From: Rhizoclosmatium globosum
Taxonomy: Eukaryota; Chytridiomycota; Chytridiomycetes; Chytridiales; Chytriomycetaceae
Assembly (NCBI GenBank): GCA_002104985.1
Contig: MCGO01000276.1
Location: 1 to 43,305, forward strand
Direction of reading: 5' to 3'
DNA length: 43,305 nt
Shown: piece after piece, positions 10,701-22,484 of the stretch
Numbering within the stretch: position 1 is the first letter of the stretch
Layout: the number at the start of each line of letters is the position of its first letter
Made by a program: the position numbers and the translations under genes
The notes under the pieces: model-generated
The model's database searches: none
The model's input: the letters and a program-made list of their open reading frames with translations, nothing else
What the model was told of the DNA's origin: nothing

Positions 10701-13700
10701 CAATAAGCCATATTTGTACTTTGAGGCCTTCAAAGAGCCTTGTTTCAATATCCTGTGTTGTGGCTCAAATTTGTGCCTCAAGATTCCATACCAGCAGGAG
10801 GAAGTGCTGGCCCAAACCAACAAACTTTTCATTCATTTAGCATGCTGCAATAAGCCATATTTGTACTTTGACGCCTTCAAAGAGCCTTGTTTCAATATCC
10901 TGTGTTGTGGCCAAATTGTGCTCAAGATTCCATACCAGCAGGAGGAAGTGCTGGCCCAAACCAACAAACTCTTCATTCATTTAGCATGCTGCAATAAGCC
11001 ATATTTGTACTTTGAGGCCTTCAAAGAGCCTTGTTTCAATATCCTGTGTTGTGGCTCAAATTTGTGCCTCAAGATTCCATACCAGCAGGAGGAAGTGCTG
11101 GCCCAAACCAACAAACTCTTCATTCATTTAGCATGCTGCAATAAGCCATATTTGTACTTTGAGGCCTTCAAAGAGCCTTGTTTCAATATCCTGTGTTGTG
11201 GCTCAAATTTGTGCCTCAAGATTCCATACCAGCAGGAGGAAGTGCTGGCCCAAACCAAAAACTTTCATTCATTTAGCATGCTGCAATAAGCCATATTTGT
11301 ACTTTGAGGCCTTCAAAGAGCCTTGTTTCAATATCCTGTGTTGTGGCTCAAATTTGTGCCTCAAGATTCCATACCAGCAGGAGGAAGTGCTGGCCCAAAC
11401 CAAAAACTTTCATTCATTTAGCATGCTGCAATAAGCCATATTTGTACTTTGACGCCTTCAAAGAGCCTTGTTTCAATATCCTGTGTTGTGGCTCAAATTT
11501 GTGCCTCAAGATTCCATACCAGCAGGAGGAAGTGCTGGCCCAAACCAAAAACTTTTCATTCATTTAGCATGCTGCAATAAGCCATATTTGTACTTTGAGG
11601 CCTTCAAAGAGCCTTGTTTCAATATCCTGTGTTGTGGCTCAAATTTGTGCCTCAAGATTCCATACCAGCAGGAGGAAGTGCTGGCCCAAACCAACAAACT
11701 CTTCATTCATTTAGCATGCTGCAATAAGCCATATTTGTACTTTGAGGCCTTCAAAGAGCCTTGTTTCAATATCCTGTGTTGTGGCTCAAATTTGTGCCTC
11801 AAGATTCCATACCAGCAGGAGGAAGTGCTGGCCCAAACCAAAAACTTTCATTCATTTAGCATGCTGCAATAAGCCATATTTGTACTTTGAGCCTTCAAAG
11901 AGCCTTGTTTCAATATCTGTGTTGTGGCTCAAATTTGTGCCTCAAGATTCCATACCAACAGGAGGAAGTGCTGGCCCAAACCAACAAACTCTTCATTCAT
12001 TTAGCATGCTGCAATAAGCCATATTTGTACTTTGAGGCCTTCAAAGAGCCTTGTTTCAATATCCTGTGTTGTGGCTCAAATTTGTGCCTCAAGATTCCAT
12101 ACCAGCAGGAGGAAGTGCTGGCCCAAACCAAAAACTCTTCATTCATTTAGCATGCTGCAATAAGCCATATTTGTACTTTGAGGCCTTCAAAGAGCCTTGT
12201 TTCAATATCCTTGTGTGTCAATTTGTGCTCAAGATTCCATACCAGCAGGAGGAAGTGCTGGCCCAAACCAACAAACTCTTCATTCATTTAGCATGCTGCA
12301 ATAAGCCATATTTGTACTTTGAGGCCTTCAAAGAGCCTTGTTTCAATATCCTGTGTTGTGGCTCAAATTTGTGCCTCAAGATTCCATACCAGCAGGAGGA
12401 AGTGCTGGCCCAAACCAACAAACTCTTCATTCATTTAGCATGCTGCAATAAGCCATATTTGTACTTTGAGGCCTTCAAAGAGCCTTGTTTCAATATCCTG
12501 TGTTGTGGCTCAAATTTGTGCCTCAAGATTCCATACCACAGGAGGAAGTGCTGGCCCAAACCAACAAACTTTTCATTCATTTAGCATGCTGCAATAAGCC
12601 ATATTTGTACTTTGAGGCCTTCAAAGAGCCTTGTTTCAATATCCTGTGTTGTGGCTCAAATTTGTGCCTCAAGATTCCATACCAGCAGGAGGAAGTGCTG
12701 GCCCAAACCAAAAACTTTTCATTCATTTAGCATGCTGCAATAAGCCATATTTGTACTTTGAGGCCTTCAAAGAGCCTTGTTTCAATATCCTGTGTTGTGG
12801 CTCAAATTTGTGCCTCAAGATTCCATACCAGCAGGAGGAAGTGCTGGCCCAAACCAAAAACTCTTCATTCATTTAGCATGCTGCAATAAGCCATATTTGT
12901 ACTTTGAGGCCTTCAAAGAGCCTTGTTTCAATATCCTGTGTTGTGGCTCAAATTTGTGCCTCAAGATTCCATACCAGCAGGAGGAAGTGCTGGCCCAAAC
13001 CAACAAACTTTTCATTCATTTAGCATGCTGCAATAAGCCATATTTGTACTTTGAGCCTTCAAAGAGCCTTGTTTCAATATCCTGTGTTGTGGCTCAAATT
13101 TGTGCCTCAAGATTCCATACCAGCAGGAGGAAGTGCTGGCCCAAACCAACAAACTTTTCATTCATTTAGCATGCTGCAATAAGCCATATTTGTACTTTGA
13201 GGCCTTCAAAGAGCCTTGTTTCAATATCCTGTGTTGTGGCTCAAATTTGTGCCTCAAGATTCCATACCAGCAGGAGGAAGTGCTGGCCCAAACCAAAAAC
13301 TTTCATTCATTTAGCATGCTGCAATAAGCCATATTTGTACTTTGAGCCTTCAAAGAGCCTTGTTTCAATATCCTGTGTTGTGGCTCAAATTTGTGCCTCA
13401 AGATTCCATACCAGCAGGAGGAAGTGCTGGCCCAAACCAAAAACTTTTCATTCATTTAGCATGCTGCAATAAGCCATATTTGTACTTTGAGGCCTTCAAA
13501 GAGCCTTGTTTCAATATCCTGTGTTGTGGCTCAAATTTGTGCCTCAAGATTCCATACCAGCAGGAGGAAGTGCTGGCCCAAACCAACAAACTTTCATTCA
13601 TTTAGCATGCTGCAATAAGCCATATTTGTACTTTGAGGCCTTCAAAGAGCCTTGTTTCAATATCCTGTGTTGTGGCTCAAATTTGTGCCTCAAGATTCCA

Positions 13701-16700
13701 TACCAGCAGGAGGAAGTGCTGGCCCAAACCAAAAACTCTTCATTCATTTAGCATGCTGCAATAAGCCATATTTGTACTTTGAGGCCTTCAAAGAGCCTTG
13801 TTTCAATATCCTGTGTTGTGGCTCAAATTTGTGCCTCAAGATTCCATACCAGCAGGAGGAAGTGCTGGCCCAAACCAAAAACTCTTCATTCATTTAGCAT
13901 GCTGCAATAAGCCATATTTGTACTTTGAGGCCTTCAAAGAGCCTTGTTTCAATATCCTGTGTTGTGGCTCAAATTTGTGCCTCAAGATTCCATACCAGCA
14001 GGAGGAAGTGCTGGCCCAAACCAACAAACTCTTCATTCATTTAGCATGCTGCAATAAGCCATATTTGTACTTTGAGGCCTTCAAAGAGCCTTGTTTCAAT
14101 ATCCTGTGTTGTGGCTCAAATTTGTGCCTCAAGATTCCATACCAGCAGGAGGAAGTGCTGGCCCAAACCAAAAACTTTTCATTCATTTAGCATGCTGCAA
14201 TAAGCCATATTTGTACTTTGAGGCCTTCAAAGAGCCTTGTTTCAATATCCTGTGTTGTGGCTCAAATTTGTGCCTCAAGATTCCATACCAGCAGGAGGAA
14301 GTGCTGGCCCAAACCAACAAACTTTCATTCATTTAGCATGCTGCAATAAGCCATATTTGTACTTTGAGCCTTCAAAGAGCCTTGTTTCAATATCCTGTGT
14401 TGTGGCTCAAATTTGTGCCTCAAGATTCCATACCAGCAGGAGGAAGTGCTGGCCCAAACCAACAAACTCTTCATTCATTTAGCATGCTGCAATAAGCCAT
14501 ATTTGTACTTTGAGCCTTCAAAGAGCCTTGTTTCAATATCCTGTGTTGTGGCTCAAATTTGTGCCTCAAGATTCCATACCAGCAGGAGGAAGTGCTGGCC
14601 CAAACCAAAAACTCTTCATTCATTTAGCATGCTGCAATAAGCCATATTTGTACTTTGAGGCCTTCAAAGAGCCTTGTTTCAATATCCTGTGTTGTGGCTC
14701 AAATTTGTGCCTCAAGATTCCATACCAGCAGGAGGAAGTGCTGGCCCAAACCAACAAACTTTCATTCATTTAGCATGCTGCAATAAGCCATATTTGTACT
14801 TTGACGCCTTCAAAGAGCCTTGTTTCAATATCCTGTGTTGTGGTCAAATTTGTGCCTCAAGATTCCATACCAGCAGGAGGAAGTGCTGGCCCAAACCAAC
14901 AAACTCTTCATTCATTTAGCATGCTGCAATAAGCCATATTTGTACTTTGAGCCTTCAAAGAGCCTTGTTTCAATATCCTGTGTTGTGGCTCAAATTTGTG
15001 CCTCAAGATTCCATACCAGCAGGAGGAAGTGCTGGCCCAAACCAAAAACTTTTCATTCATTTAGCATGCTGCAATAAGCCATATTTGTACTTTGACGCCT
15101 TCAAAGAGCCTTGTTTCAATATCCTGTGTTGTGGCTCAAATTTGTGCCTCAAGATTCCATACCAACAGGAGGAAGTGCTGGCCCAAACCAACAAACTCTT
15201 CATTCATTTAGCATGCTGCAATAAGCCATATTTGTACTTTGAGGCCTTCAAAGAGCCTTGTTTCAATATCCTGTGTTGTGGCTCAAATTTGTGCCTCAAG
15301 ATTCCATACCAGCAGGAGGAAGTGCTGGCCCAAACCAACAAACTCTTCATTCATTTAGCATGCTGCAATAAGCCATATTTGTACTTTGAGGCCTTCAAAG
15401 AGCCTTGTTTCAATATCCTGTGTTGTGGCTCAAATTTGTGCCTCAAGATTCCATACCAGCAGGAGGAAGTGCTGGCCCAAACCAAAAACTTTTCATTCAT
15501 TTAGCATGCTGCAATAAGCCATATTTGTACTTTGAGGCCTTCAAAGAGCCTTGTTTCAATATCCTGTGTTGTGGCTCAAATTTGTGCCTCAAGATTCCAT
15601 ACCAGCAGGAGGAAGTGCTGGCCCAAACCAACAAACTCTTCATTCATTTAGCATGCTGCAATAAGCCATATTTGTACTTTGAGCCTTCAAAGAGCCTTGT
15701 TTCAATATCCTGTGTTGTGGCTCAAATTTGTGCCTCAAGATTCCATACCAGCAGGAGGAAGTGCTGGCCCAAACCAACAAACTCTTCATTCATTTAGCAT
15801 GCTGCAATAAGCCATATTTGTACTTTGAGGCCTTCAAAGAGCCTTGTTTCAATATCCTGTGTTGTGGCTCAAATTTGTGCCTCAAGATTCCATACCAGCA
15901 GGAGGAAGTGCTGGCCCAAACCAACAAACTCTTCATTCATTTAGCATGCTGCAATAAGCCATATTTGTACTTTGAGCCTTCAAAGAGCCTTGTTTCAATA
16001 TCCTGTGTTGTGGCTCAAATTTGTGCCTCAAGATTCCATACCAACAGGAGGAAGTGCTGGCCCAAACCAAAAACTCTTCATTCATTTAGCATGCTGCAAT
16101 AAGCCATATTTGTACTTTGAGCCTTCAAAGAGCCTTGTTTCAATATCCTGTGTTGTGGCTCAAATTTGTGCCTCAAGATTCCATACCAGCAGGAGGAAGT
16201 GCTGGCCCAAACCAACAAACTTTTCATTCATTTAGCATGCTGCAATAAGCCATATTTGTACTTTGAGGCCTTCAAAGAGCCTTGTTTCAATATCCTGTGT
16301 TGTGGCTCAAATTTGTGCCTCAAGATTCCATACCAGCAGGAGGAAGTGCTGGCCCAAACCAAAAACTTTTCATTCATTTAGCATGCTGCAATAAGCCATA
16401 TTTGTACTTTGACGCCTTCAAAGAGCCTTGTTTCAATATCTGTGTTGTGGCTCAAATTTGTGCCTCAAGATTCCATACCAGCAGGAGGAAGTGCTGGCCC
16501 AAACCAACAAACTCTTCATTCATTTAGCATGCTGCAATAAGCCATATTTGTACTTTGAGGCCTTCAAAGAGCCTTGTTTCAATATCCTGTGTTGTGGTGC
16601 CTCAAGATTCCATACCAGCAGGAGGAAGTGCTGGCCCAAACCAAAACTCTTCATTCATTTAGCATGCTGCAATAAGCCATATTTGTACTTTGACGCCTTC

Positions 16701-19700
16701 AAAGAGCCTTGTTTCAATATCCTGTGTTGTGGCTCAAATTTGTGCCTCAAGATTCCATACCAACAGGAGGAAGTGCTGGCCCAAACCAAAAACTTTCATT
16801 CATTTAGCATGCTGCAATAAGCCATATTTGTACTTTGAGGCCTTCAAAGAGCCTTGTTTCAATATCCTGTGTTGTGGCTCAAATTTGTGCCTCAAGATTC
16901 CATACCAGCAGGAGGAAGTGCTGGCCCAAACCAACAAACTCTTCATTCATTTAGCATGCTGCAATAAGCCATATTTGTACTTTGAGGCCTTCAAAGAGCC
17001 TTGTTTCAATATCCTGTGTTGTGGCTCAAATTTGTGCCTCAAGATTCCATACCAGCAGGAGGAAGTGCTGGCCCAAACCAAAAACTTTCATTCATTTAGC
17101 ATGCTGCAATAAGCCATATTTGTACTTTGAGGCCTTCAAAGAGCCTTGTTTCAATATCCTGTGTTGTGGCTCAAATTTGTGCCTCAAGATTCCATACCAG
17201 CAGGAGGAAGTGCTGGCCCAAACCAACAAACTCTTCATTCATTTAGCATGCTGCAATAAGCCATATTTGTACTTTGAGGCCTTCAAAGAGCCTTGTTTCA
17301 ATATCCTGTGTTGTGGCTCAAATTTGTGCCTCAAGATTCCATACCAGCAGGAGGAAGTGCTGGCCCAAACCAAAAACTTTTCATTCATTTAGCATGCTGC
17401 AATAAGCCATATTTGTACTTTGAGGCCTTCAAAGAGCCTTGTTTCAATATCCTGTGTTGTGGCTCAAATTTGTGCCTCAAGATTCCATACCAGCAGGAGG
17501 AAGTGCTGGCCCAACCAACAAACTTTTCATTCATTTAGCATGCTGCAATAAGCCATATTTGTACTTTGAGGCCTTCAAAGAGCCTTGTTTCAATATCCTG
17601 TGTTGTGGCTCAAATTTGTGCCTCAAGATTCCATACCAGCAGGAGGAAGTGCTGGCCCAAACCAAAAACTTTCATTCATTTAGCATGCTGCAATAAGCCA
17701 TATTTGTACTTTGACGCCTTCAAAGAGCCTTGTTTCAATATCCTGTGTTGTGGCTCAAATTTGTGCCTCAAGATTCCATACCAGCAGGAGGAAGTGCTGG
17801 CCCAAACCAACAAACTCTTCATTCATTTAGCATGCTGCAATAAGCCATATTTGTACTTTGAGGCCTTCAAAGAGCCTTGTTTCAATATCCTGTGTTGTGG
17901 CTCAAATTTGTGCCTCAAGATTCCATACCAGCAGGAGGAAGTGCTGGCCCAAACCAACAAACTCTTCATTCATTTAGCATGCTGCAATAAGCCATATTTG
18001 TACTTTGAGGCCTTCAAAGAGCCTTGTTTCAATATCCTGTGTTGTGGCTCAAATTTGTGCCTCAAGATTCCATACCAGCAGGAGGAAGTGCTGGCCCAAA
18101 CCAACAAACTCTTCATTCATTTAGCATGCTGCAATAAGCCATATTTGTACTTTGAGGCCTTCAAAGAGCCTTGTTTCAATATCCTGTGTTGTGGCTCAAA
18201 TTTGTGCCTCAAGATTCCATACCAGCAGGAGGAAGTGCTGGCCCAAACCAACAAACTTTTCATTCATTTAGCATGCTGCAATAAGCCATATTTGTACTTT
18301 GAGGCCTTCAAAGAGCCTTGTTTCAATATCCTGTGTTGTGGCTCAAATTTGTGCCTCAAGATTCCATACCAGCAGGAGGAAGTGCTGGCCCAAACCAACA
18401 AACTTTTCATTCATTTAGCATGCTGCAATAAGCCATATTTGTACTTTGAGGCCTTCAAAGAGCCTTGTTTCAATATCCTGTGTTGTGGTCAAATTTGTGC
18501 CTCAAGATTCCATACCAGCAGGAGGAAGTGCTGGCCCAAACCAAAAACTTTCATTCATTTAGCATGCTGCAATAAGCCATATTTGTACTTTGAGGCCTTC
18601 AAAGAGCCTTGTTTCAATATCCTGTGTTGTGGCTCAAATTTGTGCCTCAAGATTCCATACCAGCAGGAGGAAGTGCTGGCCCAAACCAAAAACTCTTTCA
18701 TTCATTTAGCATGCTGCAATAAGCCATATTTGTACTTTGAGGCCTTCAAAGAGCCTTGTTTCAATATCCTGTGTTGTGGCTCAAATTTGTGCCTCAAGAT
18801 TCCATACCAGCAGGAGGAAGTGCTGGCCCAAACCAACAAACTTTCATTCATTTAGCATGCTGCAATAAGCCATATTTGTACTTTGAGGCCTTCAAAGAGC
18901 CTTGTTTCAATATCCTGTGTTGTGGCTCAAATTTGTGCCTCAAGATTCCATACCAGCAGGAGGAAGTGCTGGCCCAAACCAACAAACTCTTCATTCATTT
19001 AGCATGCTGCAATAAGCCATATTTGTACTTTGAGGCCTTCAAAGAGCCTTGTTTCAATATCCTGTGTTGTGGTCAAATTTGTGCCTCAAGATTCCATACC
19101 AGCAGGAGGAAGTGCTGGCCCAAACCAACAAACTTTCATTCATTTAGCATGCTGCAATAAGCCATATTTGTACTTTGAGGCCTTCAAAGAGCCTTGTTTC
19201 AATATCCTGTGTTGTGGCTCAAATTTGTGCCTCAAGATTCCATACCAGCAGGAGGAAGTGCTGGCCCAAACCAACAAACTTTTCATTCATTTAGCATGCT
19301 GCAATAAGCCATATTTGTACTTTGACGCCTTCAAAGAGCCTTGTTTCAATATCCTGTGTTGTGGTCAAATTTGTGCCTCAAGATTCCATACCAGCAGGAG
19401 GAAGTGCTGGCCCAAACCAAAAACTTTTCATTCATTTAGCATGCTGCAATAAGCCATATTTGTACTTTGAGGCCTTCAAAGAGCCTTGTTTCAATATCCT
19501 GTGTTGTGGTCAAATTTGTGCCTCAAGATTCCATACCAGCAGGAGGAAGTGCTGGCCCAAACCAAAAACTTTCATTCATTTAGCATGCTGCAATAAGCCA
19601 TATTTGTACTTTGAGGCCTTCAAAGAGCCTTGTTTCAATATCCTGTGTTGTGGTCAAATTTGTGCCTCAAGATTCCATACCAGCAGGAGGAAGTGCTGGC

Positions 19701-21815
19701 CCAAACCAACAAACTTTTCATTCATTTAGCATGCTGCAATAAGCCATATTTGTACTTTGACGCCTTCAAAGAGCCTTGTTTCAATATCTTGTGTGGTCAA
19801 TTGTGCTCAAGATTCCATACCAGCAGGAGGAAGTGCTGGCCCAAACCAACAAACTTTTCATTCATTTAGCATGCTGCAATAAGCCATATTTGTACTTTGA
19901 GGCCTTCAAAGAGCCTTGTTTCAATATCCTGTGTTGTGGTCAAATTTGTGCCTCAAGATTCCATACCAGCAGGAGGAAGTGCTGGCCCAAACCAACAAAC
20001 TTTCATTCATTTAGCATGCTGCAATAAGCCATATTTGTACTTTGAGGCCTTCAAAGAGCCTTGTTTCAATATCCTGTGTTGTGGCTCAAATTTGTGCCTC
20101 AAGATTCCATACCAGCAGGAGGAAGTGCTGGCCCAAACCAACAAACTTTCATTCATTTAGCATGCTGCAATAAGCCATATTTGTACTTTGAGGCCTTCAA
20201 AGAGCCTTGTTTCAATATCCTGTGTTGTGGCTCAAATTTGTGCCTCAAGATTCCATACCAGCAGGAGGAAGTGCTGGCCCAAACCAACAAACTCTTCATT
20301 CATTTAGCATGCTGCAATAAGCCATATTTGTACTTTGAGGCCTTCAAAGAGCCTTGTTTCAATATCCTGTGTTGTGGCTCAAATTTGTGCCTCAAGATTC
20401 CATACCAGCAGGAGGAAGTGCTGGCCCAAACCAAAAACTTTTCATTCATTTAGCATGCTGCAATAAGCCATATTTGTACTTTGAGGCCTTCAAAGAGCCT
20501 TGTTTCAATATCCTGTGTTGTGGCTCAAATTTGTGCCTCAAGATTCCATACCAGCAGGAGGAAGTGCTGGCCCAAACCAACAAACTCTTCATTCATTTAG
20601 CATGCTGCAATAAGCCATATTTGTACTTTGAGGCCTTCAAAGAGCCTTGTTTCAATATCCTGTGTTGTGGCTCAAATTTGTGCCTCAAGATTCCATACCA
20701 GCAGGAGGAAGTGCTGGCCCAAACCAAAAACTTTTCATTCATTTAGCATGCTGCAATAAGCCATATTTGTACTTTGAGGCCTTCAAAGAGCCTTGTTTCA
20801 ATATCCTGTGTTGTGGCTCAAATTTGTGCCTCAAGATTCCATACCAGCAGGAGGAAGTGCTGGCCCAAACCAACAAACTCTTCATTCATTTAGCATGCTG
20901 CAATAAGCCATATTTGTACTTTGACGGCCTTCAAAGAGCCTTGTTTCAATATCCTGTGTTGTGGCTCAAATTTGTGCCTCAAGATTCCATACCAGCAGGA
21001 GGAAGTGCTGGCCCAAACCAACAAACTCTTCATTCATTTAGCATGCTGCAATAAGCCATATTTGTACTTTGAGGCCTTCAAAGAGCCTTGTTTCAATATC
21101 CTGTGTTGTGGCTCAAATTTGTGCCTCAAGATTCCATACCAGCAGGAGGAAGTGCTGGCCCAAACCAAAAACTTTTCATTCATTTAGCATGCTGCAATAA
21201 GCCATATTTGTACTTTGAGGCCTTCAAAGAGCCTTGTTTCAATATCCTGTGTTGTGGCTCAAATTTGTGCCTCAAGATTCCATACCAGCAGGAGGGAAGT
21301 GCTGGCCCAAACCAAAAACTTTCATTCATTTAGCATGCTGCAATAAGCCATCTTTGTACTTTGACACCTTAAAAGAGCCTTGTTTCAATATCCTGTGTTG
21401 TGGCTCAAATTTGTGCCTCAAGATTCCATACCAACGGAGGAAGTGCTGGCACAAACCAACAAACTCTTCATTCATTTAGCATGCTGCAATAAGCCATATT
21501 TGTACTTTGACGCCTTCAAAGAGCCTGTTTCAATATCCTGTGTTGTGGTTCAAGATTCCATACCAGCAGGAGGAAGTGCTGGCCCAAACCAACAAACTTT
21601 TCATTCACTTAGCATGCTGCAATAAGCCATATTTGTACTTTGAGGCCTTCAAAGAGCCTTGTTTCAATATCCTGTGTTGTGGCACAATTTGTGCCTCAAG
21701 ATTCCATACCAGCAGGAGGAAGTGCTGGCCCAAACCAACAAACTTCATTCATTTAGCATGCTGCAATAAGCCATATTTGTACTTTGAGGTCTTCAAAGAG
21801 CCTTGTTTCAATATC
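7768..21815 (+). repeat. 147-bp satellite array, about 96 head-to-tail copies
   Basis: A single unit, recognisable by GCATGCTGCAATAAGCC, repeats without interruption for 14,048 bases. The canonical length is 147 bp (for example 7771 to 7918), with many units at 146 or 145 through single-base deletions. All copies lie in one orientation. The canonical unit has 63 G+C of 147 (43%) and no CpG. Variable sites are few: GAGGCC/GACGCC/GAGCC; ATCCTGTG/ATCTGTG; GGCTCAAAT/GGTCAAAT/GGTTCAAAT; CCAGCAGG/CCAACAGG/CCACAGG; and the AACAAACTCTTC/AAAAACTTTTC segment. Each unit carries a near-perfect dyad, CTTTGAGGCCTTCAAAG. The left edge is sharp; the last three or four units are diverged. There are no spacers, so this is not CRISPR. 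Satellite of a centromere, pericentromere or subtelomere is the natural reading. Confidence 0.97.
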
Positions 21816-22180
21816 TCCTGAAGCACTTTATGGATGACATTCTTGAAAATATTGCAGATTACCACGTTAGGAGCAAAATTGAACATTATTTCAAGGACTG
21901 GCTGTGCACAGTGCTTGAGTCATTGTTCCCTGAATTCATATTGAACAACCTTTGTTGGTTGACTCTGAACAAACTGCTGTCCAAGCGGACATCTTGAAAA
22001 TATTCAAGTGGTGAATGTAACTGAAAGCCAGCTTAAACTGTTGGAAATCAGGATGAATCTCATGGTGTCTTTGAGAACTATTTAAAGGAAGCTACTAAAA
22101 GTAAGGGAAAGATTCCATGAAAAGGTGCTAAATATGCTTGTTAGAATCACTCAGATGTTGTTCATTTTTTCCAGCTCTGA
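21816..22180 (+). pseudogene. Unidentified decayed coding-like sequence at the array's right edge
   Basis: Directly after the last satellite unit an open stretch (to about 21997) is rich in Leu, Phe, Ile and charged residues (YHVRSKIEHYFKDWL). After a frame change it continues as LVDSEQTAVQADILKIF, and after a stop as VTESQLKLLEIRMNLMVS. Three adjoining amphipathic stretches in changing frames suggest an old broken gene or transposon open reading frame. I do not recognise the family. Confidence 0.3.
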
Positions 22181-22484
22181 CGTTGAATGAAAAGGAAAAG
22201 ATTTGGAAGGGATGAACTTACGAGAAGTTGCACCCTCGTGAGGAAAATGAAAAGTACGGTGTACGGTATAAAGGATTGGTTACGTACTGAGGTGATGAGA
22301 TATTTCCAAAGGCATGTTTGGACAAGCCAAGTGGTTGAATTAATTGGTTTCTTATATAATGTATCTGATAAATAATTTATCCGCATTTCTACCTTATCCA
22401 AAAGCCTAAAAACACAAAAGTAACACAAAAACAAACAAAACGAACTTATCCATTACGTTTCAAATCAAACACTTTGTCACCCAT
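22181..22484. other. Spacer between satellite flank and RCC1, no gene seen
   Basis: No supported gene, RNA or repeat. It contains the 3' flank of RCC1, which ends at 22485 on the minus strand. Confidence 0.5.

Noticed and set aside
7768..21815. CRISPR array
   Set aside because: Units are contiguous 147-bp copies with no unique spacers, and the window is eukaryotic.
7792..21821. Dozens of 75-240 residue open frames inside the satellite as real genes
   Set aside because: They all translate the same unit in shifting frames, and single-base deletions break them at random. One open frame per 147-bp unit is expected often by chance.
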